Part shown: piece after piece, positions 7,513 through 14,904 of the stretch
How the letters are laid out: the number at the start of each line of letters is the position of its first letter
Position numbering within the stretch: position 1 is the first letter of the stretch
Assembly: GCA_905234775.1 (NCBI GenBank)
Contig: CAJOJC010000069.1
Location: 1-22,298 of the forward strand
Length of the DNA stretch: 22,298 bases
Direction: 5' to 3'
Source: an uncultured Bacteroidales bacterium
Lineage (GTDB): Bacteria > Bacteroidota > Bacteroidia > Bacteroidales > UBA932
Notes under the pieces: model-generated
Told to the model about the DNA's origin: nothing
Seen by the model: only the letters and a program-made list of their open reading frames with translations
Databases searched by the model: none
Program-made: the position numbers and the translations under genes

Positions 7513-9415
7513 GTTCAGCTGGATCATCGTTTTAGCGCTCGCGCTGGCCTCATGCAAGACGCCGGTCACGCCCGATCCGACCCCCGGACCCGGGCCCGAG
7601 CCGGTAGACACGACCGAGGTTAATCCGCTCCCGTTCGATCTGGATGAGACGTTCATTACAGACACGGCCGTCCTTGCCCGCATGTTCAAGGACTCGTTTG
7701 CAGACGAGGGGACTATCGCCGCAGACAGCATGGTCCTGGCAGGGCGTTTCCTCTCGGACGGCGAGTATATGAAGACATACAATAATTCGATGCGTACCTC
7801 TTCGAAAGACCTGCGCTACGAGTTCTATACTCCCGATTTTATGCGCTTTGTAAGCGAGAGCGACGGCTATGCGCTTTCGATCCCTCTGGAACTCGGTCTG
7901 AAGCCGGATTTCACTCTGGCAAAATATGCCCAGAAATTTGTTTCTGACAAAGTGAGTCTTCGAGTGACTCTCGAACACGTAACTCCCTATCCTGCTACGG
8001 AACACTATTATGGGGTTTATACTGGGGAGTGGCTGGACCGCTATATCTGCCAGCTGGGATATGTCAACCAGAACGGACTTGAGCGCCTGGCTCTGAACGT
8101 CGTGGGCGACGAAACGATAGTCGAGGGCTACAGCGTAAACATCTATTCCATCAATGCGGTCGGGCTCGAAAGGCCCTATTACAAGATTGCTCTGGTAAGG
8201 CCGGTGGGGCAGTGGTACAAGTTCGGTTTCCTGCTCTATAAGTGTAAGGATGAGGCCGATGTAAAGCATTTCAATACTATACTGAAATCTTTCAAGGTAA
8301 TCAATCCCTACGGACGTTCGAAGAACTATCTGCCTGCGCAGGAAGCTCGTCCGAACCCGAAGTGGAGCGAAGAGACTAAGGCGTACTACAATAAGCTCCT
8401 GACTCAGGAGACCCTGGATTTCGGAGTGTTTACCTACAGTATGGTACACTCTACTTCGAGTCACTATTCGACTAATACTAACGGACTTAGGTCGGAGAAG
8501 GCCCGTCTCGAGGAGGCTTTTGGCCACGGATTCGAGATTATGCCTACCTACACCCATCTGGCGTGGGGGACCTCTCCCAATAAGTTCCCGGTCGAGAATG
8601 TTAACGAGTTTGCGGGCGGCAACGGTTTCAACGGCAAGCCGGTGCTTCAGTTTACGTACCAGTATACTATAAACAACAACAACGTAAACTCGTCTTCTAC
8701 CTCTTCGAAGACATCTCCTCTGTTCGATATTCTTCGCGGTAAGTACGATGACTTCCTTACCGAGTTGGCCCGCGGCCTGAAGGCCTATGGACGCCCCGTG
8801 CTCTTCCGTCTTAACAACGAGATGAATACAGACTGGACGAGCTACTGCGGTATGATAAATATGTGTGATCCGGAGATGTTTATAGACTCCTGGATCTACC
8901 TTTATAAACTTTTCGAGAGGGAAGGAGTAGACAACTGCATCTGGATATGGAATCCGGTAGCAGTTTCCTGCCCTCAGAGCTATTGGAGCGAAGACCTTGC
9001 ATATTACCCCGGCAACGACTATGTCCAGATCCTGGGCTTAACCGCTTATGAATCAGGCAACTCGCTGCCTCTGCAGTCTTTCCGCGAACACTACAGCCAG
9101 CTGTACGCGAAGAGTGCCGCCGTTTTCAGCCAGATGCCGTGGGTTATCAGCGAATTCGGCTGCGGGGCCGGCGGAGCGGCCTCCGGAGAGGAGAAGCGCA
9201 ACAAGGTCCAGCAGGCGGAATGGGTTCGCGGAATGTTCAGCGACTTCCTTCAGCGCGCTAGTTTCCCTTACCTTCAGCCCATCAAGGGCGCGGTCTGGTT
9301 CAGCGCTAACGACTACAGCGGAAGTCTTACCTCCAACTACTACGCCCTCTCGGCCGACCTCACCGAGACCCTCCAGGCCTTCCATGACGGATTTGAATTA
9401 ATGTATAATGAGTAA
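7505..9415 (+). CDS. GH26-like glycoside hydrolase lipoprotein
   Basis: This 636-residue surface or periplasmic lipoprotein begins at MRKFSW (ATG overlaps the old glpT stop, ATGCGTAA) and has lipobox L-A-S-C17. A proline/glycine-rich linker follows (TPDPTPGPGPEP). Residues ~40-290 form a domain I do not recognise. From ~300 on there is a TIM-barrel glycosidase resembling GH26 beta-mannanases: PTYTHLAWG, ANEFAGGNGFNGKPVLQF-like segments, the candidate acid/base Glu439 in RLNNEMNTDW, and the candidate nucleophile Glu550 in WVISEFGCGAGG. The 111-residue spacing of the two glutamates suits clan GH-A. Substrate is inferred as mannan-like and is unproven. The gene overlaps manC by 8 nt, so both belong to the glp transcription unit. 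Confidence 0.75.
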   Translation: MRKFSWIIVLALALASCKTPVTPDPTPGPGPEPVDTTEVNPLPFDLDETFITDTAVLARMFKDSFADEGTIAADSMVLAGRFLSDGEYMKTYNNSMRTSSKDLRYEFYTPDFMRFVSESDGYALSIPLELGLKPDFTLAKYAQKFVSDKVSLRVTLEHVTPYPATEHYYGVYTGEWLDRYICQLGYVNQNGLERLALNVVGDETIVEGYSVNIYSINAVGLERPYYKIALVRPVGQWYKFGFLLYKCKDEADVKHFNTILKSFKVINPYGRSKNYLPAQEARPNPKWSEETKAYYNKLLTQETLDFGVFTYSMVHSTSSHYSTNTNGLRSEKARLEEAFGHGFEIMPTYTHLAWGTSPNKFPVENVNEFAGGNGFNGKPVLQFTYQYTINNNNVNSSSTSSKTSPLFDILRGKYDDFLTELARGLKAYGRPVLFRLNNEMNTDWTSYCGMINMCDPEMFIDSWIYLYKLFEREGVDNCIWIWNPVAVSCPQSYWSEDLAYYPGNDYVQILGLTAYESGNSLPLQSFREHYSQLYAKSAAVFSQMPWVISEFGCGAGGAASGEEKRNKVQQAEWVRGMFSDFLQRASFPYLQPIKGAVWFSANDYSGSLTSNYYALSADLTETLQAFHDGFELMYNE

Positions 9416-10394
9416 CACACACATAGTTATTATGGCCGGGGGCGTGGGCTCCCGACTCTATCCTTTAAGCACTCCGGAGAAACCAAAACAGTTTTTGGAT
9501 TTGCTCGGAGTGGGGAAGACGTTGATTCAGTTGACGTATGAGAGGTTTCTGGCAGTTGACCCGGAGGCACATTTCTGGGTAGTGACTTCCGAGGCTTATT
9601 ACAAGTATATCAAGGAGCAGCTGCCTGCAATTCCCGATGAGCAGATTCTGCTCGAGCCGGTGGCGCGCAATACTGCGCCGTGTATAGCTTATGTCAGCTG
9701 GAAGATAGCCCAGCGCTACCCGGACGCTCGAGTGATGGTAGCCCCGTCCGACGCCTATGTCCCAGATATCAAGGCCTTTGCGGAAACCGTCAACAGCGCA
9801 TTAGCCTTTGTCATGCCCGGCGCCGACCGGGCATCTAAGACCCCCGATCAGGTCGGGGGTGACGTCATGCCAGAGGTCGGGGGTGACGTCATGCCAGAGG
9901 TCGGGGGTAACGTCATGCCCGACTCCGATCGGGCATCTGGTGCCATCGTGACGATCGGCATCACTCCCGACCATCCGGATACGGAGTACGGGTATATCCA
10001 TGTAGCCGAGTCGGGCGAGGGGATAGTCAAGGTCTCCGAATTCAAGGAAAAACCTTCGCTGGAGGTAGCTGAGCGCTACCTCGCTGAGGGCGGCTATTTC
10101 TGGAACGCCGGAATCTTCGTCTATGGAGTCGAGACCATGATCGCCGAACTGCGCTCGTTCGCCCCCTCGATCGCGGCCCTGATGGACGAGCTCGCCCCGG
10201 CGCTCTACACTCGGTCGGAGCAGTCGGCTCTCGCCGACATCTTCCCGCGCTGCGAGAAGATCTCCATCGACTACGCCGTGATGGAGCGCTCCTCCCTCGT
10301 CTATATGGCCCCTTCCGCCTGGTCCTGGTCCGACCTCGGCTCCTTCGCCGCCATCGAAAAGGTCACCGGCCGTAAACTTAACATTGGTGTGTAA
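9408..10394 (+). CDS. manC: mannose-1-phosphate guanylyltransferase with in-frame repeat insertion
   Basis: This 328-residue nucleotidyltransferase makes GDP-mannose from GTP and mannose 1-phosphate. The N-terminal signature AGGVGSRLYPLSTPEKPKQF (residues 10-29), GGYFWNAGIFVY, EKISIDYAVMER and WSDLGSF are all present. Relative to the right copy it carries about 39 extra residues between ALAF and IVTIG. These are encoded by a palindromic/tandem repeat element with three VGGDVMPE-like units (9813-9936). The protein ends soon after WSDLGSF, so it lacks the C-terminal beta-helix part usual in longer ManC proteins; the right copy is equally short. The last seven residues differ from the right arm, marking the end of arm homology. 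A hairpin terminator follows at 10425. Confidence 0.88.
   Translation: MSNTHIVIMAGGVGSRLYPLSTPEKPKQFLDLLGVGKTLIQLTYERFLAVDPEAHFWVVTSEAYYKYIKEQLPAIPDEQILLEPVARNTAPCIAYVSWKIAQRYPDARVMVAPSDAYVPDIKAFAETVNSALAFVMPGADRASKTPDQVGGDVMPEVGGDVMPEVGGNVMPDSDRASGAIVTIGITPDHPDTEYGYIHVAESGEGIVKVSEFKEKPSLEVAERYLAEGGYFWNAGIFVYGVETMIAELRSFAPSIAALMDELAPALYTRSEQSALADIFPRCEKISIDYAVMERSSLVYMAPSAWSWSDLGSFAAIEKVTGRKLNIGV
9813..9936. repeat. nested palindromic/tandem repeat inserted in manC
   Basis: Two near-identical palindromes bound the element: arms ATGCCCGG/CCGGGCAT at 9813-9834 and ATGCCCGA/TCGGGCAT at 9915-9936. Both are preceded by GTC and followed by CT. Inside are a palindrome with arms ACCCCCGA/TCGGGGGT (9840-9860) and three tandem 24-nt units at 9851-9874, 9875-9898 and 9899-9922, the last with two changes. 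The total length difference from the right-arm gene is 117 nt, keeping frame. It resembles dispersed palindromic elements that insert within genes. Confidence 0.8.
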
Positions 10395-10424
10395 AACCGC
10401 CCGAATCGCACACGGGAGAAAACA

Positions 10425-10454
10425 AAAAAGGATGGCAATTCTGCCATCCTTTTT
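10425..10454. terminator. bidirectional terminator between manC and tRNA-Lys
   Basis: The stem GGATGGCA / TGCCATCC (10430-10437 and 10442-10449) has a 4-base loop and is flanked by an A-run on the left and a T-run on the right. Read rightward it terminates the left glp-manC operon; read leftward it gives a T6 tail just downstream of the tRNA-Lys(CTT) gene. It sits at the centre of the inverted duplication. Confidence 0.85.
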
Positions 10455-10456
10455 CG

Positions 10457-10529
10457 TACACCCTCAGGGGCTCGAACCCTGGACCCATTGATTAAGAGTC
10501 AATTGCTCTACCAGCTGAGCTAAGGGTGC
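10457..10529 (-). tRNA. tRNA-Lys (anticodon CTT)
   Basis: The 73-nt cloverleaf on the reverse strand has acceptor GCACCCT/AGGGTGT (first pair G-T wobble) and D-stem GCTC/GAGC. The anticodon stem ATTGA/TCAAT encloses CTCTTAA, giving anticodon CTT; the T-arm is CAGGG-TTCGAGC-CCCTG. The discriminator is A and no CCA is encoded. A second tRNA-Lys lies 16 nt upstream and probably shares its promoter. Confidence 0.95.
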
Positions 10530-10545
10530 ATGATGTCAATTTTTG

Positions 10546-10618
10546 TGACCCGTTCGGGGCTCGAACCCGAGACCCCAACATTAAAAGTGTTGTGCTCTAC
10601 CAACTGAGCTAACGAGTC
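10546..10618 (-). tRNA. tRNA-Lys (anticodon TTT)
   Basis: The 73-nt cloverleaf on the reverse strand has acceptor GACTCGT/ACGGGTC with one T-G pair and D-stem GCTC/GAGC. The anticodon stem CAACA/TGTTG encloses CTTTTAA, giving anticodon TTT; the T-arm is TCGGG-TTCGAGC-CCCGA. The discriminator is A with no encoded CCA. It is first in the two-gene tRNA-Lys unit. Confidence 0.95.
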
Positions 10619-10638
10619 CTCCGCCCTAAATGGGATTG

Positions 10639-10670
10639 CAAAGGTATATTATCCGTTCGAGTTTTCCAAA
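10639..10670 (-). promoter_or_regulatory. promoter of the tRNA-Lys pair
   Basis: On the reverse strand, TTTG (10667-10670) is followed after exactly 20 nt by TACCTTTG (10639-10646). This is the best match in the window to the Bacteroidota TTTG-N19-21-TAnnTTTG promoter. The -33 element lies inside the last codons of the right-arm manC, and the predicted start point is about 15 nt before the first tRNA. The left-arm manC end has no equivalent. Confidence 0.75.
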
Positions 10671-11530
10671 TCTTTTTTCAAATTTTTGCCAGTCACCTTC
10701 TCGATGGCCTCGAAAGAGCCCAGGTCGGACCAGGACCAGGAGGAGGGGGCCATGAAGACGAGCGGGGAGCGCTCCATCACGGCGTAGTCGATGGAGATCT
10801 TCTCGCAGCGCGGGAAGATGTCCGCGAGAGCGGACTGCTCACCGGGAGTGTAGAGCGCTGGGGCAAGTTCGTCCATCAAGGCAGCGATTGCCGGGACGAA
10901 TTCGCGAAGTTGCGCTATCATGGTCTGCACGCCGTAGACAAAAATGCCGGCATTCCAGAAGTAGCCGCCCTCGGCGAGGTACTGCTCAGCGACCTCTTTC
11001 GATGGTTTTTCTTTGAATTCGGAGACTTTCGCGATGCCTGACGCGGCGCTGACATGTATGTAACCATACTCAGTACACGGGTTGTCAGGAGTAATGCCAA
11101 TGGTTACAATAGATTTCGCAGAACCAAGAAACTCCAGCGCATCATTAACAGTGCCGGCGAAGGCCTTGATGTCGGGGACATAGGCGTCCGAGGGGGCGAC
11201 GACGACACGGGCGTCCGGATAACGCTGTGCGATCTTCCAGGAAACATAGGCGATGCAGGGAGCGGTGTTGCGCGCGACCGGCTCCAGCAGAATCTGCTCG
11301 TCCGGAATCGCAGGAAGTTGTTCGCGGATGTATTTGTGGTAGGCTGCAGAAGTCACAACCCAGAAGTGGGCCGAAGGGTCCACCGCCAGGAACCTCTCGT
11401 AAGTCAACTGAATCAGGGTCTTCCCCACTCCCAGCAAATCCAGGAACTGTTTCGGCTTTTCCGGAGTGCTGATCGGATACAGGCGTGATCCCACGCCTCC
11501 TGCCATAATAACTATGTGTGTGTTACTCAT
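10649..11530 (-). CDS. manC: mannose-1-phosphate guanylyltransferase (right-arm copy)
   Basis: This 293-residue protein supplies GDP-mannose. It has the same motifs as the left copy: AGGVGSRLYPISTPEKPKQF, GGYFWNAGIFVYG, EKISIDYAVMER and WSDLGSF. It lacks the 39-residue repeat insertion (here ALEFLGSAKSIVTIG), so it represents the ancestral form. The start is the MSNTHIV ATG at 11530, which overlaps the upstream glycosidase stop by 8 nt as in the left arm. The six codons upstream of it in frame belong to the glycosidase end. At 293 residues it is clearly shorter than the roughly 350 usual for stand-alone ManC enzymes; the missing part would be the C-terminal domain. The tRNA-Lys promoter overlaps its 3' end. 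Confidence 0.9.
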   Translation of the reverse strand: MSNTHIVIMAGGVGSRLYPISTPEKPKQFLDLLGVGKTLIQLTYERFLAVDPSAHFWVVTSAAYHKYIREQLPAIPDEQILLEPVARNTAPCIAYVSWKIAQRYPDARVVVAPSDAYVPDIKAFAGTVNDALEFLGSAKSIVTIGITPDNPCTEYGYIHVSAASGIAKVSEFKEKPSKEVAEQYLAEGGYFWNAGIFVYGVQTMIAQLREFVPAIAALMDELAPALYTPGEQSALADIFPRCEKISIDYAVMERSPLVFMAPSSWSWSDLGSFEAIEKVTGKNLKKDLENSNG

Positions 11531-13436
11531 TTGCGTACATTGTTGCAAAGCCGTCGTGGAAAGCCTGGAGGGTTTCCGTCAGGTCTGAAGTCAACTCAAA
11601 GTAATTCGAAGTCTTATTGCCCGAATAATCGTTGGCGCTGAACCACACCGCGCCCTTGATAGACTGGAGATAGGGATAAGACGAACGGTTGTTGAAGTCC
11701 GCGAACATAGCGCTGACCCACGCCGCCTGCTGGGCGACATAGCGCTTCTCCTCTCCCGAGGCAGCGCCGCCCGCGCCGCAGCCGAACTCACTGATAACCC
11801 ACGGCATAGCGCTGAAAACAGCGCGGCTCTTGGTGTAGAGTTTCATATAGTGGTCGCGGAACGAGGTAAAAGGCAGCGAGTTGCCCTGCTCGTAGGCCGT
11901 CAGACCAAGTATCTGCACATAATCGTTTCCGGGATAATATGCCAGATCCTCGCTCCAGTTACTGTAGGGGCACGACACTGCAACGGGATTGAATATCCAG
12001 ATGCAATTGTCCACTCCCACCTCCTCGAAGATATTGTAGAGATACTTCCAGGTGGCGATGAAGATGTCCGGGTCGCAGAGAGTCATCATTCCGCAGTAAC
12101 TAGTCCAGTCTGTGTTCATCTCGTTGTTCAAGCGGAACAGCACCGGGTGGCCGTAGGCCTTAATCTTAGTGGCGAGGTCGCGCAGCGCAGTGTCGAACTT
12201 CCCTCTCAGGATGTCGAACATAGGCGTGTAACAGGCCAATTTGTTGGACGAACTGACGTTATTATTGTTGTTCGTGTACTGGTAAGAGAACTGCAGCACG
12301 GGCTTGCCGTTAAAGCCGTTGCCGCCCGCGAATTCATTCGCCATCTCCAGCGGGAAACCCTGGATGGTGCTGCCCCACGCCAGATGCGTGTATGTGGGCA
12401 TTATTTCATAGGTATGCCCGAACGCGGCCTCCAGACGCGCCTTTTCGGCTGCAATCCTGGCGTGGTTGGTGTCGTACGAACCGCTGCCAGAATGCACCAT
12501 GGACGCGGAGAACACTCCGAAATCCAGAGTCTGCTGGTCAATCAGTTTCTGATAATAGGCCTTCGTCTCGGCATTCCAGCGAGGGTTCGGCCTGGCATCC
12601 TGCTCTGGCAGGAAGTTCTTCGAACGGCCGTAGTTCGAGATAACCCTGAACGATTTCAGGATCTCCGCGAATTTCAGCGCGTCCGCCTGCGACTTGCACT
12701 TATAGAGGAGGAAACCGAACTTCGACCACTGCCCCAGCGGGCGGACCAGCGCGATTTTGTAGAGAGGCATATCCAGGCCCACGGCGTTGATGGAGTAAAT
12801 GTTCACGCTGCAGCCTTCGATGAGGGTCTCATCGTTTTCCACCGTGGGCGTGATGTACTTCATGTCGTTCTGGCTGATGTAGGTCTGATTCGAGATATAG
12901 CGGTCCAGCCACTCCCCCGTGTAAACCCCGTAGTAGTGTTCATTGGGGGTGTAAGGAGTGACGTGCTCGAGAGTCACGCGGAGGTTGAACTTGTCCGAGT
13001 AGAATCTCTGCCCATACTTGGCCAACGTGTAATCTATCTTCGGCTCGAGCGACAGCGGAATGGAGAGCGCATAACCGTCGCTCTCGCTGACGAAACGAAG
13101 ATAACTCTGAGAGTAGAATTCGTAGCGCAAATCAGCAGACGAGGTTCGCATCGAATTGTCGTAGGTCCTCCTATATGAGTTATCCAGCGCGAAGCGCGCC
13201 GCCAGCACTATGCTGTCTGCATAAACGGTCAGGGAGTCCGCAAAGCGGTCCTTGAACATACGGGCGATGACGGTCGAGTCCGTGATGTAAGTGTCGTCCA
13301 GTTCGAACGGCAGCGGAGTGGGCTCCGGGCCGGGATAGGGACCTGGACCGGGGCCGGGCTCGGGGGTGGGCCTGACCTGCGGATGGCAGGCCGCCACAAC
13401 CAACGCCAATGCTATTATCCAACCAAACTTACGCAT
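11523..13436 (-). CDS. GH26-like glycoside hydrolase lipoprotein (right-arm copy)
   Basis: This 637-residue paralogue of the left-arm enzyme starts at MRKFGW, with the ATG overlapping the glpT stop by 8 nt. The lipobox is V-A-A-C17, followed by a Pro/Gly-rich linker. The unrecognised ~250-residue N-terminal domain and the GH26-like barrel are both conserved. The catalytic candidates in RLNNEMNTDW and WVISEFGCGAGG are retained, as are HLAWG and FAGGNGFNGKPVLQF. By eye it is more diverged from its partner than the Glp proteins are, particularly in the N-terminal domain and in the NNNNVSSSNKLACYTP loop beside the barrel. This could reflect different substrates or relaxed selection. It is co-transcribed with glpABCT and manC. 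Confidence 0.75.
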   Translation of the reverse strand: MRKFGWIIALALVVAACHPQVRPTPEPGPGPGPYPGPEPTPLPFELDDTYITDSTVIARMFKDRFADSLTVYADSIVLAARFALDNSYRRTYDNSMRTSSADLRYEFYSQSYLRFVSESDGYALSIPLSLEPKIDYTLAKYGQRFYSDKFNLRVTLEHVTPYTPNEHYYGVYTGEWLDRYISNQTYISQNDMKYITPTVENDETLIEGCSVNIYSINAVGLDMPLYKIALVRPLGQWSKFGFLLYKCKSQADALKFAEILKSFRVISNYGRSKNFLPEQDARPNPRWNAETKAYYQKLIDQQTLDFGVFSASMVHSGSGSYDTNHARIAAEKARLEAAFGHTYEIMPTYTHLAWGSTIQGFPLEMANEFAGGNGFNGKPVLQFSYQYTNNNNNVSSSNKLACYTPMFDILRGKFDTALRDLATKIKAYGHPVLFRLNNEMNTDWTSYCGMMTLCDPDIFIATWKYLYNIFEEVGVDNCIWIFNPVAVSCPYSNWSEDLAYYPGNDYVQILGLTAYEQGNSLPFTSFRDHYMKLYTKSRAVFSAMPWVISEFGCGAGGAASGEEKRYVAQQAAWVSAMFADFNNRSSYPYLQSIKGAVWFSANDYSGNKTSNYFELTSDLTETLQAFHDGFATMYANE

Positions 13437-14904
13437 TCGCCTGATTCTTTTCATGTTCTGCCACAAGGGCGTCCGTAAACTTTCTCGAGCGCTCGTAACC
13501 GTCGCGCGGCGCGCCCCACATGGACGCGAAAATCAGCGCTCCGATCGCGCCGAATATGATGAAGGTCACGAAGACCCAATGCCAACCGAAGTTGTCCGCG
13601 ATTACGCCCACGCCGATGGCCGACAGGGCCGAGCCCACATAGCCGCAGATGCCGGCGAGACCGTTCGCCGTGGCCGAGCCGATTCCGATCAGCGCCTGCG
13701 GACCGTAGATGCAGAAGCCGCTCATCGCGAGCACGACGGTGGAGAGCACAACCGGCATATCCACGAGCGCGAAGATGCCGAGGAACAGCGACGCGCCCAC
13801 CATGGAGAAGAGGCACATACGGTGCGATTTGCCCTTGAAGATGTGGTCCGACGCCCAGCCGGCGAAGATGGTGCCCACGATGGCGGACAGTTCGAACAGC
13901 GCCACTGACCACGCCGCTCCCTTGATGTTCATGCCGCGGTCCTCAGTGAGGAACTTCGGGCCCCAGTCGAGCACGCCCATGCGAAGGACGTAGACGAATA
14001 TGTTAGCGATCGAGAGGATCCAGACCCATTTGTTGCGGAAAACCATGTGCGCCAGGAACTTCTTGTGCGCGCCGGGGATCTTTTCGGTCTTTTCCTTGCC
14101 GGTCTCGGTGCCCTTGATTTCGGGCAGGCCCACGCTCTGAGGCGTGTCCTTAAGGGCGAGCAGACAGAGGATGGCCGCGCCCACGGCTACGATCGCGGGG
14201 ATGATGAAGCACATGCGCCAGGCGCCATAGTGACCGGCGTAACTCATAATGCGGGCGGTCTGATCCGCCACGGCCAACTGATCCCAGCCCTTGATGCTCA
14301 CGGCGAGGTTGCTTGCGATGCGCTGCACTATCTCAGGGTTGCCGCTCATATCCGAGCCCAGACCGGTCATAATCATACCGCAGATTATCACTGCGAGGAA
14401 ACTTCCTATCGAGTGAGAAGTGTTCCAGATACTCATCTTGGTGCTCAACTCGTTAGGCGCGATCCACTGAGGGAGCATACGCGCGCAAGGCGGATAACCG
14501 CAGCCCTGGAAATACTGGTTGAGCACTATCGTGACGCCCATCACGAGGATGAGCATATTGATAAACTGAGGGCCTTCGTGCACACCGGTGATGGCATAAC
14601 TCAGGTCCACGCCGAAGCCGAAGCAGAAGTTGGCGGCGGCGCAGAGGAAGAGGCCGATGGCCATGAACACTTTCGTGCTGACCTTCTCCACTATGAAACC
14701 GTTGATGAAGCGGCTGAGGCCGTAGATCAGCGAGCCTATGGCGATGATGATACCGAAACTGGTGTTGCTGATGCCGTATTCGGCCGTGAGGCCCGGCATA
14801 GCGATGGAAAAGTTCTTGCGTACGAAATAGAAGATGGAGTAAACCACCATCGACACGATGATAGTCCACCACTGCCAGAACTTGAAGGATTTATTGGTTT
14901 GCAT
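13429..14904 (-). CDS. glpT: glycerol-3-phosphate transporter GlpT with 9-residue deletion (right-arm copy)
   Basis: This 491-residue OPA-family antiporter imports G3P in exchange for phosphate. It has YFVRKNFSIAMPGL near the N-terminus, twelve predictable hydrophobic stretches and an intact C-terminus (FGWHWVFVTFIIFGAIGALIFASMW...). The start chosen is MQTNKSFKF at 14904, overlapping glpC by 14 nt, which matches MKTNKTFKF in the left copy. The loop before the eleventh helix reads IGIGSATANGLAG, where the left copy and E. coli GlpT have nine more residues. The DNA fits a 27-nt deletion between direct repeats TCGGCCA. The frame is kept, but transport activity cannot be assumed. Confidence 0.9.
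   Translation of the reverse strand: MQTNKSFKFWQWWTIIVSMVVYSIFYFVRKNFSIAMPGLTAEYGISNTSFGIIIAIGSLIYGLSRFINGFIVEKVSTKVFMAIGLFLCAAANFCFGFGVDLSYAITGVHEGPQFINMLILVMGVTIVLNQYFQGCGYPPCARMLPQWIAPNELSTKMSIWNTSHSIGSFLAVIICGMIMTGLGSDMSGNPEIVQRIASNLAVSIKGWDQLAVADQTARIMSYAGHYGAWRMCFIIPAIVAVGAAILCLLALKDTPQSVGLPEIKGTETGKEKTEKIPGAHKKFLAHMVFRNKWVWILSIANIFVYVLRMGVLDWGPKFLTEDRGMNIKGAAWSVALFELSAIVGTIFAGWASDHIFKGKSHRMCLFSMVGASLFLGIFALVDMPVVLSTVVLAMSGFCIYGPQALIGIGSATANGLAGICGYVGSALSAIGVGVIADNFGWHWVFVTFIIFGAIGALIFASMWGAPRDGYERSRKFTDALVAEHEKNQANA

Larger units (their letters stand above)
1..10373 (+). repeat. left arm of the large diverged inverted duplication
   Basis: Nine complete genes plus the partial radical SAM gene match the right arm in mirror order. 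Homology ends just after the VTG codons of manC (about 10373) and reaches the left window edge. Many substitutions and several private indels separate the arms. Confidence 0.9.

Noticed and set aside
9851..9922. Possible CRISPR array in the left manC
   Set aside because: The 24-nt units are directly adjacent with no spacers and are translated in frame; this is a tandem repeat within a palindromic element.
11850..13178. 442-codon open frame on the forward strand antisense to the right-arm glycosidase
   Set aside because: It is the codon-register shadow of a clear lipoprotein/GH26 gene, is rich in Arg/Val/Gly, and no homologous open frame of that length is conserved opposite the left copy.
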